The notes under the pieces are model-generated. The model made no database searches and was not told the DNA's origin. It saw only the letters and a program-made list of their open reading frames with translations. Shown one piece after another: positions 41,876 to 50,463 of a stretch of 53,335 nucleotides of DNA (the stretch's first letter is position 1; each line of letters begins with the position of its first letter). Source of the DNA: an uncultured Bacillota bacterium (GTDB lineage Bacteria > Bacillota_I > Bacilli_A > RFN20 > CAG-826); assembly GCA_937876465.1 (NCBI GenBank), contig CALEHV010000025.1, forward strand, positions 1-53,335. Direction: 5' to 3'. The position numbers and the translations under genes are program-made.

Positions 41876-42568
41876 ATGGCTAGAGGAATTATTTATGTAA
41901 TGAGCTCTTGTGTTGATGGGCTTGTTAAAATTGGAAAAACAAACCTTGAAGGTTTTGAACAAAGGATGTCTCATATTGAAAGAGATGGCTATCATCGCAT
42001 CGGAGTTTTAAAAAGAGAATTTGCTATTGAAGTTGAAGATTATGATGAAAAAGAGAAACTTCTTCATGAAATTTTTAGTAAAAGCAGAGTTGGAGAATCA
42101 GAATTATTTTCTGTTGATTTAAGCTTAGTAAAACAGCTTATGTCTTCTTTAGAAGGAAGAGTTATTTATCCTAAAGATGAAGAAAAAGATTCTATATTTG
42201 AACAAGCAACTGAGGAAGTTGAAATCAAAAACGGTGTAATTCCTAATGGCATTTATACAATGGAGACCAAATTAAGGGAATCTGGAGAAATAGTTAAAGC
42301 AACAATGGAAGTTGCAAATAATCAAATATATTTAAAGGCCGGTTCTACTATATCTACAACCGTTCAAAAGAAAAAGATGGGTTGGATGAAAGATAGAAAA
42401 TCTTTAGTTGTTGTCGGGAATGTTATTAAAGAGGATTATCTTTGCACATCTCCATCTATGGCCGCAGCTATTGTTTCGGGTCATAATAAAAACGGATGGG
42501 AATCCTGGAAAAATAGTGATGGTGATTATATAGATATTTATAGATCAACTGTTGACAACGATGACTAA
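41876..42568 (+). CDS. GIY-YIG (T5orf172) plus DUF4357 protein
   Basis: A 230-residue protein. The N-terminal 90 residues form a T5orf172-type GIY-YIG domain: RGIIYVMSSCVDGLVKIGKT, an arginine in FEQRMSHIE, and the acidic tip HEIFSKSRVGESELFSV. Residues about 130-230 match DUF4357: YTMETKLRESGEIVKATMEV, AGSTISTTV, the SLVVVGNVIKEDYLCTSPSM segment and GHNKNGWESWKN. This pairing is common in restriction-associated or defence-associated proteins. An AAGGA ribosome site is present 17 bp after the restriction gene, so it is part of the operon. Role (anti-phage nuclease or accessory) unknown. Confidence 0.82.
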   Translation: MARGIIYVMSSCVDGLVKIGKTNLEGFEQRMSHIERDGYHRIGVLKREFAIEVEDYDEKEKLLHEIFSKSRVGESELFSVDLSLVKQLMSSLEGRVIYPKDEEKDSIFEQATEEVEIKNGVIPNGIYTMETKLRESGEIVKATMEVANNQIYLKAGSTISTTVQKKKMGWMKDRKSLVVVGNVIKEDYLCTSPSMAAAIVSGHNKNGWESWKNSDGDYIDIYRSTVDNDD

Positions 42569-43595
42569 TAAAGAAAAAAGAGAATATTTAAGTTTAATGC
42601 TTATTTTCAGGTCTCAAGCATTCATGCATGAACTTGAAAAGAAAAGCGATTTTTATTCAAAAATTCCTAAAATCTTATATAAATTCAAATCATTTGACAA
42701 ATATATTTTCGACATGATTGATAATAATTATGTTTATTTAACTCCAGCCGGGAAGTTAGACGATCCTTTTGATTGCCTAACAAATACATCATTTGATGAT
42801 ATATACGAAGAGGATTCTTTTAATTTATCTAAAAGCATGATGAATTTTATTATTGATGTTGTCATGAAATATTGTCATCAAGAATTTAATCGAAACGAGA
42901 TCCTTAAAATGATTGATAGATGTACAGTAAATGGAAAAGTCGATAATCAAATTTTAGTAAAAGAATTAGATGGTATTCAAAAATTAAGCAATACTCAAAA
43001 AGATGTTTTATTAAATACTTTTTTAAATTTTGACAATGTTCTAACGGAAATAACAAACGATGATAGATTAAAAAACTTGATTAAAAATCTTGTTAAGTCA
43101 AAAGAAACTGTGCGAATTTGTTCATTAACAACTAAAAGAGATAACAAAGTTATGTGGTCTCATTATGGAGATGTCTATAAGGGCTGTTGCATCGAATATG
43201 AAATTCCAAAAGTAAACCAAATCATTGATAATTTATGTCCTGTTGTTTATACACGAAAATTTGATAATAACATTTCGAAGAAAATTGTTGAATTTGCTTT
43301 AGAAAATATTGTTAGACAAATAACAAGCGGACAGGTAATTACAAATATTGGCTGTTTTACTGAACTTACATGCACAAAAGATTCTGATTGGTCATATCAA
43401 GATGAGTGGAGATTGATTGGAGATGCAAAAGGTCGTTGCAATTTATTGAAAATCAAGTCTATTTATCTTGGGTTTGACGTAAATCAAGAAAACGAAACGG
43501 AAATAATTAAAAGAGCAAAGAAACATAATTTTAATGTTTATAGGATGAACAAGCCATCAGGATCTAAAAAGATATCGTATATTCAATTGGTATAG
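42561..43595 (+). CDS. DUF2971 protein
   Basis: A 344-residue protein matching DUF2971: the N-terminal YKFKSFDKYIFDMIDNNYVYLT plus PAGKLDDPFDC, the central RICSLTTKRDNKVMWSHYGD and then GCCIEYEI are the family's conserved blocks, and SYQDEWRLIGDA is the late W-R motif. DUF2971 proteins occur widely in defence islands and mobile regions but have no established activity. The ATG at 42561 is used because it overlaps the previous stop by 8 bp and starts a sensible N-terminus; the TTG at 42552 is an alternative. Last gene of the R-M operon. Confidence 0.82.
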   Translation: MTNKEKREYLSLMLIFRSQAFMHELEKKSDFYSKIPKILYKFKSFDKYIFDMIDNNYVYLTPAGKLDDPFDCLTNTSFDDIYEEDSFNLSKSMMNFIIDVVMKYCHQEFNRNEILKMIDRCTVNGKVDNQILVKELDGIQKLSNTQKDVLLNTFLNFDNVLTEITNDDRLKNLIKNLVKSKETVRICSLTTKRDNKVMWSHYGDVYKGCCIEYEIPKVNQIIDNLCPVVYTRKFDNNISKKIVEFALENIVRQITSGQVITNIGCFTELTCTKDSDWSYQDEWRLIGDAKGRCNLLKIKSIYLGFDVNQENETEIIKRAKKHNFNVYRMNKPSGSKKISYIQLV

Positions 43596-43599
43596 AAAA

Positions 43600-43640
43600 A
43601 GACATTAATGCCAATATTGACACTAATGTCTCTATTTTTA
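43600..43640 (+). terminator. Terminator of the R-M operon
   Basis: AGACATTA (43600-43607) pairs with TAATGTCT (43624-43631), then CTATTTTTAT. Confidence 0.85.
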
Positions 43641-43781
43641 TTCTTTAATCTCTTTTTCTTTTAATGTTTTAACCATAACCTCATAAATTACGGGAATTAA
43701 AGGTTCTAAATCTTTTATCGTAAAGACTCGAGGCTTTTTCTCGTTTTGATGATTTGGAGATTCTTTAGAATCTTGAGTCAC
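43638..43781 (-). CDS. Small ORF, unknown function
   Basis: A 47-residue reading frame with a GTG start overlapping the preceding stop as GTGA, reading TQDSKESPNHQNEKKPRVFT followed by a hydrophobic helix (LEPLIPVIYEVMVKTLKEK). The overlap with the upstream frame is typical of a co-translated gene. No family recognised. It belongs to the fragmentary block at the right end of the island and may be part of the same broken unit. Confidence 0.35.
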   Translation of the reverse strand: MTQDSKESPNHQNEKKPRVFTIKDLEPLIPVIYEVMVKTLKEKEIKE

Positions 43782-44240
43782 TTGATGAAGCCTTCTTTTC
43801 TAAGTTGGGCTTTGCCCTTCTTAGTTAAAAGAAGATCAACTGTAACTTTCTTAAATTCATCTCTAAAGTCATCGCGAGTTAGGAAGACTTCTTTCAGTTC
43901 TTCAACTGATTTATACTTCCAAACCTCTTTGTCTTAAAAACGCATTGATATCGATTAGATCACTTTTATTTAATTTATTAAATGACTTAATGACAAGGGC
44001 GGTGTAGATTTCAGCGAATGTGATTTCTCTACCTAAGCAGGCAGAGATTTTAAGCAATGCTTTAGCAGCAGATAACACAAGCCATCTAGCTGTTACTTCA
44101 ATGCTTGTCATATTCTTTGGGCAAGTAAATATACTTACTTCTTCACCTCTAGAAACCAACCAGTTCCATTTATCCCATGTTTTAGCTCTGTAGAGTTGGC
44201 TTCTGATGTCAAACTCCAAGAGAAGGAACTTGAAGAAGAT
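43778..44240 (-). pseudogene. Frameshifted gene fragment of unknown family
   Basis: Two minus-strand segments join into one protein-like stretch: LYRAKTWDKWNWLVSRGEEV ... FAEIYTALVIKSFNKLN ... INAFLRQRGLE (frame ending at 43911-43913) and then, in the next frame, VWKYKSVEELKEVFLTRDDF ... LLLTKKGKAQLRKEGF ending at 43778. No start codon exists in the second frame between its upstream stop and its first conserved residue, so an indel near 43915-43933 is likely. The 5' end is cut near 44200-44240, where a recombinase remnant on the other strand begins. Confidence 0.4.
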
Positions 44241-44486
44241 GAACAAAAATACGCGTACGTGAATCCGGATTCTATTAGAGAGTTCTTGCGACGAACACGC
44301 GAGTACCTTGTTAATACAGATATAAGTATGGAGCAAATAATCAACCTAGTTGTTCATGAAGTACAGGTATTTAAAGACAAAATAGTAATCATAATATTCA
44401 AATATGCTAATGGTAAAACTGGAAATTCTCTTATAAGAGAAAGTCTCTCAAGCGAGGTAAAACAGGAGGTTCACCAAACAAAATAG
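44196..44486 (+). pseudogene. Serine recombinase C-terminal remnant at the right island edge
   Basis: A 96-residue frame containing LQEKELEEDEQKYAYVNPDS, IREFLRRTREYLVNTDISM and EQIINLVVHEVQVFKDKIVI. This order (helical stretch, residues linking to a hydrophobic strand pair with V..FKDK) matches the extreme C-terminus of large serine recombinases. The catalytic domain is absent. The terminator at 44490-44515 follows directly, as it would after the original gene. Likely the scar of the element that brought in the R-M genes or a later one. Confidence 0.55.
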
Positions 44487-44489
44487 ATT

Positions 44490-44515
44490 AGATGCATTAA
44501 TTGCATCTTTTTTAT
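44490..44515 (+). terminator. Terminator after the recombinase remnant
   Basis: GATGCA (44491-44496) and TGCATC (44502-44507) with loop TTAAT, followed by six T residues. Confidence 0.9.
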
Positions 44516-44574
44516 TTACAATAGTCAACGAAATCTTCGTTTGAATAGATGCGAAAAGCGAAAGACTAGCAAAA

Positions 44575-45369
44575 TTAATTTAAAAAATCGATCATTTCGG
44601 TGAACCAATTTGCAGCTTCCAAATACTTTTCGTTATTTATGCAAAGAGCCTTGTTCGCTATGCTAATCCCATGGTCAACAGTGTTGTACAAAACATATTT
44701 GTGTTCAACATTGTTTTTTACCAGTTCATCAACAAATTTTTGTGAATGTTTAAATCCAACAAGTTTATCTTGTTTGGATGCAAAGATATAAGTTTTAGGA
44801 TATTCACAACTAATGTGATTTTCAACTGACAATAAGTCAATTAGATCCTCATCAAAGTTATTTGTAATTCTTTTTGCGGTAAATGATTTTGTTGGTATTT
44901 TCATTGAGATTACAGGATAGGCTAAAGCAATTTTGTTTGGTTTTACATTTTCTGGTTTAATACCCAGTTGTTTTGCTATATCGATGTATAAATATGAATA
45001 CGAAGCTAATAAATGTCCTCCAGCTGAAAAACCAACAAAAGTTAAATCATCATCGGCCAACTTAAATTCGTCTCTATGACTTTTTATATAATTAATCATT
45101 AAACAAAGTTCGATGTGAGGAATGGGATAGGGTTGATTACAAGTATAATTCAATATAAAACAATTAAACTCGTTTGCACATCCTAGAAAAGCAACAGGCT
45201 GGCTCTCTCTATATGAAATAAAAGAGTACGCGCCTCCAGGGACGACAACCATGCCTCTTCGTTTCGTAATTTTAAATTCTGTATCATCGTCATTAACGAA
45301 AACTTCAAAATAAGAATCTTTTTTATAATTTTTGATGATTTCAGAAAAATATATACGTATTGCAAGCAT
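44575..45369 (-). CDS. Alpha/beta hydrolase, esterase-like
   Basis: A 264-residue cytoplasmic protein of the BD-FAE/acetyl-xylan-esterase-like group. The oxyanion segment is VVPGGAYSFISYRES, the nucleophile elbow is FVGFSAGGHLLAS (serine about residue 137), the acid lies in IFASKQDKLV and the histidine in TVDHGIS. In many relatives the N-terminal motif begins HGG; here it is PGG. It probably removes acyl groups from small sugars. The start is leaderless: TATAAT (45381-45376, minus) ends 6 nt before the ATG. Divergent from the GltD-like gene. Confidence 0.85.
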   Translation of the reverse strand: MLAIRIYFSEIIKNYKKDSYFEVFVNDDDTEFKITKRRGMVVVPGGAYSFISYRESQPVAFLGCANEFNCFILNYTCNQPYPIPHIELCLMINYIKSHRDEFKLADDDLTFVGFSAGGHLLASYSYLYIDIAKQLGIKPENVKPNKIALAYPVISMKIPTKSFTAKRITNNFDEDLIDLLSVENHISCEYPKTYIFASKQDKLVGFKHSQKFVDELVKNNVEHKYVLYNTVDHGISIANKALCINNEKYLEAANWFTEMIDFLN

Positions 45370-45375
45370 ATTTAT

Positions 45376-45505
45376 ATTATATATCTATTTTTGTCGCGTC
45401 TTTTTCTTTACATATTTTCTAAAAAAATTGAGAATTTGTTACTTAGAAAGTAATTTACAAATAAAGTAATTTTATATATTAAATCCAAGTTTTAAACTTT
45501 ATTAT
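45376..45505. promoter_or_regulatory. Divergent leaderless promoter region
   Basis: The 142-bp gap between the esterase and oxidoreductase genes contains a leftward -10 (TATAAT at 45381-45376) and a rightward -10 (TATTAT at 45500-45505). Each ends 6 nt before its start codon, and neither side has a ribosome site. Confidence 0.65.
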
Positions 45506-45511
45506 ATAACT

Positions 45512-46744
45512 ATGCCAGATATAATTTTTCAAGCTAATCGCTGTTTAAAATGTAAGAATCCATCTTGTCAAAAAGGATGCCCTGTTCAAACTGATATTCC
45601 AAATATTATTAAGATGTTTTTAGATGGAAAAATTGAAGAAGCAGGAAAGAAACTTTTTGATAATAATCCATTAAGCGTTTTTTGCTCGATGATATGCCCT
45701 CACGAGAACAATTGCATGGGGCACTGCGTTTTGAACAAGACATATAATCCAGTCAAATTTTTTGAAATTGAAGAATACATTTCTTCTATTTATTTAGAGA
45801 AAGCAAGACTAGTTAAACCTGAATGGAATGGACATAGATTGGCTATTATTGGAGCTGGTCCTGCAGGACTTACACTCGCTTTTTTAATGGCATCACGCGG
45901 ATACAAAATAACAATTATTGACTCTAAAGATAAAATTGGAGGAGTTTTGAGATACGGAATTCCTGAATTTAGACTTCCAAAATCTCTTTTAGATAAATTG
46001 CTAGTAAGAATGTATGATCTCGATATTAAGTTTAGACCTAATACATTAATCGGCCCTACATTAACTATTGATGATATGTTTAGAGATGGTTACGAAGCTA
46101 TTTTTATTGGAACTGGAGTATGGAAGCCTAACACTTTAAAGATTCCTGGTGAAACTTTAGGAAATGTTCATTTTGCTATTGATTATTTAAAAAACCCAGA
46201 TTCTTATGAACACTTGGGTGAACATGTTTTAATTATCGGAGCAGGCAATGTTGCAATTGATGTTGCTAGAACTATACTTCATAAGAGCAGAACAAATGTT
46301 GAAATAATATTCAATCGTAGTTCTGAAGAAATGACGGCGTTAAAGGAACAAATTGATTTAGCTAGGGTTGATGGAGTTAAATTTAATTATTTTTTAGAAA
46401 CTTTAAAAATCGAAGATGACGGGATTGTTGTCGCTCCAGTTGAAAAAATTAATGGAGAATTCGATATAAGAAAAGATAAAGCTTATAAACTACAATGCTC
46501 CTCGGTTATTATTGCAATTGGTCAAGGAGCATTAAGCAATATTGTTAGTAATACAAAAAATATTGATACTAAAGAAAAAGGACTTGTTGTAACAACTTCG
46601 ACTGGTAAAACGACCAGACCTGGTGTTTTCGCTGCTGGCGATGTTGTTCACGGAGCAAAAACAGTTGCACAAGCTGTCGCAGCAACTAAACTTGTAGCAG
46701 ATGAAATTGATAATTACATAAAGACTGTTAGTATGCATAAATGA
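45512..46744 (+). CDS. GltD-like NAD(P)-dependent oxidoreductase
   Basis: A 410-residue protein related to the small subunit of glutamate synthase and other FAD/iron-sulfur oxidoreductases. The N-terminal CLKCKNPSCQKGCPVQTDIP plus CSMICPHENNCMGHCV cysteines bind two 4Fe-4S clusters. The dinucleotide folds are AIIGAGPAGLTLAFLMASRG (FAD) and LIIGAGNVAIDVA (NAD(P)H). The end GVFAAGDVVHGAKTVAQAVA is the FAD-binding C-terminus. It would transfer electrons from NAD(P)H to an unknown partner; no large glutamate-synthase subunit is nearby. Leaderless start (TATTAT 6 nt upstream). The sialidase-like gene starts 17 bp downstream. Confidence 0.85.
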   Translation: MPDIIFQANRCLKCKNPSCQKGCPVQTDIPNIIKMFLDGKIEEAGKKLFDNNPLSVFCSMICPHENNCMGHCVLNKTYNPVKFFEIEEYISSIYLEKARLVKPEWNGHRLAIIGAGPAGLTLAFLMASRGYKITIIDSKDKIGGVLRYGIPEFRLPKSLLDKLLVRMYDLDIKFRPNTLIGPTLTIDDMFRDGYEAIFIGTGVWKPNTLKIPGETLGNVHFAIDYLKNPDSYEHLGEHVLIIGAGNVAIDVARTILHKSRTNVEIIFNRSSEEMTALKEQIDLARVDGVKFNYFLETLKIEDDGIVVAPVEKINGEFDIRKDKAYKLQCSSVIIAIGQGALSNIVSNTKNIDTKEKGLVVTTSTGKTTRPGVFAAGDVVHGAKTVAQAVAATKLVADEIDNYIKTVSMHK

Positions 46745-46761
46745 ATAGGCAAAGATAAATT

Positions 46762-47784
46762 ATGAATATAATAAAACGAATACATAAAGATAATCTTTCT
46801 TGCGAAGCAATATTAAGAAAAGCCCCAGACGGACACCTTTTTATTGTTTCTCAGTGTGGTGGTGATAAAGAACCGTGTCCAGAAAATAGAGTCTATATTT
46901 TCCATTCTGATAAAAAAGGAAGTAAATGGTCAAAACCAATATTAGTTACACCTGATAATGGACTTGCCCAATATCAAACAGAAGTTTCAGTTTTGGATGA
47001 CGAAATATTGATTTTTATGACTGAACACGATGGTAATTTTACAAGTTTTCATTCATATGTTTTGTCTAGCAAAGATAATGGATATTCATTCACAAAGAAA
47101 TTTGATTTGCCTCTAAAAAAAGGTTTTTGTTTTGTTCGTGGCATGATCAAGAAAGACGAAATATATTATTTTCCATATCAGCATTACAATATTTCTAAAA
47201 AAGAAAATAATAGATTGGTTGACAATAATCTAAAAATTTGGGAAACCGATTTGGACAATGTTGAGATGGGTGTTATATGGACAAAAGATTTTGTCGAATT
47301 TAAATGCTCAGAATCTCCAGCGCTTTTGCCTTTGACGTTTAATGGTAAAAAGAAATGGGTTTGGTCTGAACCTACTATAGCAGAATTAAGTAATGGCGAT
47401 TTTATTATGCTTCTCAGAAATGATGCTAGAGGTTATTTATATAAATCTATTTCTAGTGATTTGGGCGTTACATGGTCCGAACCAACTAAAACAGATATTC
47501 CAAATCCTGCAAATAAACCAAAGCTTTTGAAATTTAAAACATCATTAGTACTTTTAAATACACCTCAAAGCGTTAATGGATACTCACATCGAAATCCATT
47601 AAGTTTATGGATAAGTAATGATGATGGAGAAACTTGGTTAATTAAAAAAGATATTGTTAAAAAACATGGATGGATTTCATATCCAGACGGTTTTATTGAT
47701 GAAGAAAAAAATAGATGCCTATTTGCATTTGAATATAATCGTAAAGACATCTATTTTGTAAATTGCAAATTACCTAAAAAATAA
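46762..47784 (+). CDS. BNR-repeat (sialidase-like) protein, cytoplasmic
   Basis: A 340-residue beta-propeller protein of the BNR_2/sialidase-like superfamily. Three Asp-box-like repeats are visible: SSKDNGYSFT (about residue 110), SSDLGVTWS (about 235) and SNDDGETWL (about 287). The conserved block SQCGGDKEPCPENRVYIFHS starts at about residue 30, and the YPDGFIDEEKNRCLFAFEYNR end is typical. No signal peptide or arginine-isoleucine-proline (RIP) motif of true GH33 sialidases is seen, so it probably cleaves or isomerises a sugar taken up by the ABC importer next to it. The AraC gene follows convergently with no gap. Confidence 0.78.
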   Translation: MNIIKRIHKDNLSCEAILRKAPDGHLFIVSQCGGDKEPCPENRVYIFHSDKKGSKWSKPILVTPDNGLAQYQTEVSVLDDEILIFMTEHDGNFTSFHSYVLSSKDNGYSFTKKFDLPLKKGFCFVRGMIKKDEIYYFPYQHYNISKKENNRLVDNNLKIWETDLDNVEMGVIWTKDFVEFKCSESPALLPLTFNGKKKWVWSEPTIAELSNGDFIMLLRNDARGYLYKSISSDLGVTWSEPTKTDIPNPANKPKLLKFKTSLVLLNTPQSVNGYSHRNPLSLWISNDDGETWLIKKDIVKKHGWISYPDGFIDEEKNRCLFAFEYNRKDIYFVNCKLPKK

Positions 47785-48528
47785 TTATTTTTTGTACAAA
47801 TCCCTATATTCTTTTGGACTCAAGCCAGTTTTTTCTTTGAAAAATAAAGAAAACCTACTGTAGTGGACAAAACCTAATTCAAACGAAATTAGTTCTAACA
47901 TTTTATTTGAATCAGTAATCATTTCTTTTGCTTTAAGTAATTTCTTATCAAGTATGTATTGTTTAGGAGTTACACCAACTTTTTCTTTAAACAATATTCT
48001 AAATCTATCAACACAATAACCCGTCCTAGATGCTAGTTCATTAAAGTCGATATCTGTTAAATAATGTTTATCAATATATGAAATTGCACTATTAATAGGA
48101 GAATCACTTTCAAAAAGATATCCTCCAACTCTTCTTTTTGTATAAATAAGAATTTCTTGAATGTAGTTGTAAATCATCTGAATATAGAATTCTTTTTTTG
48201 TTATTAATTCGTTTATTATTTTTTCAGCAATATTAGTGACAAACGAACTTTCCTCTTTTGCAAAGAAATTAATGTTTTCTATTTTTCCAATTTCAAAACC
48301 AACAATTAAAACAACACTAGATCCATTATGTATTTCACTATGTTTTGTTCCAGGTGGTAACAAGCAATAACAACCATTATGAAAATTAAATTTTTCACCC
48401 TCAATTTCAGTTTGTCCATCGGCTTTTATATAATAAACAAACTCATAAAATTCATGTGAATGGGTAGGGATAACTCTATTTGGAGTATAAGCTCTTTTCC
48501 ATACATATCTTATAAACGATGTATCCAT
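47785..48528 (-). CDS. AraC-family transcriptional regulator
   Basis: A 247-residue regulator. The N-terminal cupin-like domain (PTHSHEFYEFVYYIKADGQT, then LPPGTKHSEI) would bind the inducer; the C-terminal domain (about 150-245) has two helix-turn-helices, with INSAISYIDKHYLTDIDFNE, ASRTGYCVDRFRILFKEKVG and LGFVHYSRFSLFFKEKTGLS ending in PKEYRDLY. It likely activates the divergent sugar importer operon and possibly represses or senses its substrate. Its own start has AAAGAGA upstream rather than a leaderless arrangement. Convergent with the sialidase-like gene. Confidence 0.88.
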   Translation of the reverse strand: MDTSFIRYVWKRAYTPNRVIPTHSHEFYEFVYYIKADGQTEIEGEKFNFHNGCYCLLPPGTKHSEIHNGSSVVLIVGFEIGKIENINFFAKEESSFVTNIAEKIINELITKKEFYIQMIYNYIQEILIYTKRRVGGYLFESDSPINSAISYIDKHYLTDIDFNELASRTGYCVDRFRILFKEKVGVTPKQYILDKKLLKAKEMITDSNKMLELISFELGFVHYSRFSLFFKEKTGLSPKEYRDLYKK

Positions 48529-48637
48529 TTTTTTGTCTCTTTAGATATTTATTTTAGTATTGAAAAAGTCGGAAAACAATAAACTTTGATAGTTTTTCTT
48601 TATGTGCTTTCAACGCGTATTTAAATAAAATAAAACT
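48529..48637 (+). promoter_or_regulatory. AraC-controlled promoter region of the sugar importer
   Basis: In the 109-bp divergent gap, TAAAAT at 48626-48631 ends 6 nt before the ATG at 48638, again leaderless. No -35 is present at the right distance, consistent with a promoter that depends on an AraC-type activator. Confidence 0.5.
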
Positions 48638-49588
48638 ATGGAGCAATGTTGCGAAGAACAAAAAAGTCGTAAAAGACTAACAAAGGACCAATGGGAATTG
48701 CTTGTTTTTGCAATCTTTGGACTTATCCTTCTTGCAATCTTTTCTTATCTTCCAATGACTGGTGTTCTTTTAGCGTTTCGTGATGGGAACAAGGCATTAG
48801 ATATTGTTGACGCAACATTTGGCGAAGGTATTTGGACATTTCAAAACTTTATCAATGTTTTAAGCGACGCTAAGTTTTGGGATGTTATGAAAAATACTTT
48901 AGGTCTCAATTTATTATCTTTGGTGATAGGATTCCCTGCTCCAATTATATTTGCTCTTTTATTGAATGAGGTTCGTTCAAAAAGAGCAAAAAATGCGTTC
49001 CAAACAGTGGCTACATTCCCACATTTTATTTCCTGGGTTATTTTCGGTGGAATTATTAATGCATTAACTGATACATCAACAGGAATTGTCAATCCTATTT
49101 TACAGTTATTTGGGTTATCATCTCCGGAAAATCCGGTTGATCTTTCTTTAGCTCAATATTTTTGGCCTAAGATGATTATTGTTTCTTTAATTAAAAATGT
49201 TGGTTGGGGTTCAATCATTTATTCGGCAGCAATAGCTAATATTAATCCTTCCGTTTATGAAGCTGCAAGAATTGATGGTGCAGGAAGATTTAGAACAGCT
49301 GTTTCTGTAACACTTCCTTTAATACTTCCTACCGTCACAACATTTTTGTTATTAAGTATTGGTCGAATCCTTGGTAACTCTTTTGAACAATTTTATGTTT
49401 TCCAAAACGTTGCAAATCTAGAACGAAGCGAAGTTTTGGCAACATATGTTTATTCACAAGCGTTCACTTATAGAAACTATTCGACTGCAGCAGCGATTTC
49501 GTTCTTTGAGGGAGTTGTTTCTGTTATTTTGCTTACGCTTTCGAATAAGGTTAGCAAAAAGTTATCAGGTAACTCATTAATAGGATAA
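48638..49588 (+). CDS. Sugar ABC transporter permease (LplB-like)
   Basis: A 316-residue permease of the CUT1 family with six membrane helices. The cytoplasmic EAA loop is YEAARIDGAGRFRTAVSVTL near residue 200. The N-terminus (CCEEQKSRKRLTKDQWELLV) is short and charged. It pairs with the next permease (gap 4 bp). CUT1 importers of the LplB/LplC/LipO type take up oligosaccharides. An ATPase subunit is not encoded here; in this family a shared MsmK-type ATPase elsewhere usually drives several importers. Confidence 0.9.
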   Translation: MEQCCEEQKSRKRLTKDQWELLVFAIFGLILLAIFSYLPMTGVLLAFRDGNKALDIVDATFGEGIWTFQNFINVLSDAKFWDVMKNTLGLNLLSLVIGFPAPIIFALLLNEVRSKRAKNAFQTVATFPHFISWVIFGGIINALTDTSTGIVNPILQLFGLSSPENPVDLSLAQYFWPKMIIVSLIKNVGWGSIIYSAAIANINPSVYEAARIDGAGRFRTAVSVTLPLILPTVTTFLLLSIGRILGNSFEQFYVFQNVANLERSEVLATYVYSQAFTYRNYSTAAAISFFEGVVSVILLTLSNKVSKKLSGNSLIG

Positions 49589-49592
49589 AGGT

Positions 49593-50447
49593 ATGGTTAA
49601 GAGAAAATTTGATTTTGCTTATATACTCGTTCTATTTATTTTAGTTTTGACTGTTATAGTAACTATTTATCCTTTTATTTATACTCTTGTTGGTTCATTT
49701 AACTCTGGAAAAGATTTCCAACTTGGAGGTGTTTGGATTTGGCCACGTGCTTGGACTCTTGATAACTATAAAGTTATTGTTGAAGATCCGCGATTCTGGG
49801 TATCTTTACGCAATACTGTTATTAGAACTGTTGTTGGCACAATTTTATCTTTGTTGGTTACATCTCTTATTGCGTATGCTTTATCTCATCCAAAATTACC
49901 ATGCAAAAAGTTCTTTAAAGTTACTGCAATTATTACCATGTATTTTAGTGGTGGTATTGTTCCTTTCTTTGTTTTGGTTAACGCTATTGGATTATACGAC
50001 AATTTCTTAGTTTATATTCTTCCAAGTTTATATTCTGTTTATAACATGATCGTTATCTCTAAATTCTTTAAAGGTATTGATGAAGGAGTTAGAGAAGCTG
50101 CACGCATTGATGGCGCAAGTGAATTCCGTATTTGGTTACAAATTTATTTACCAATGTCTGTTCCAGTAATGGTTACGGTTGGAATGTGGATTGTAGTTAT
50201 GCATTGGAATTCTTATTTACCAACCTTACTTTATACATCAAAAGATCCAAGCCTTTGGACTTTGCAATATTACCTTATGGTAATAATTAAAGATGCAACA
50301 TTACCAGATGGAGCAAAATATGATTCAGTCACAGCTCAATCTGTTTCTTTTGCTGGAATGGTGTTATCAATGCTTCCAATTGCTTTGATTTATCCAATTT
50401 TAAGTAAGAAATTTAACAATAATTCTGTCGGAACAGGAAAAGATTAA
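49593..50447 (+). CDS. Sugar ABC transporter permease (LplC-like)
   Basis: A 284-residue CUT1 permease with six membrane helices. EAA loop VREAARIDGASEFRIWLQIY near residue 165; the C-terminus YPILSKKFNNNSVGTGKD is typical of LplC/YtcP types. Second permease of the heterodimer. Confidence 0.9.
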   Translation: MVKRKFDFAYILVLFILVLTVIVTIYPFIYTLVGSFNSGKDFQLGGVWIWPRAWTLDNYKVIVEDPRFWVSLRNTVIRTVVGTILSLLVTSLIAYALSHPKLPCKKFFKVTAIITMYFSGGIVPFFVLVNAIGLYDNFLVYILPSLYSVYNMIVISKFFKGIDEGVREAARIDGASEFRIWLQIYLPMSVPVMVTVGMWIVVMHWNSYLPTLLYTSKDPSLWTLQYYLMVIIKDATLPDGAKYDSVTAQSVSFAGMVLSMLPIALIYPILSKKFNNNSVGTGKD

Positions 50448-50463
50448 AAAGGAGACAAATAAT

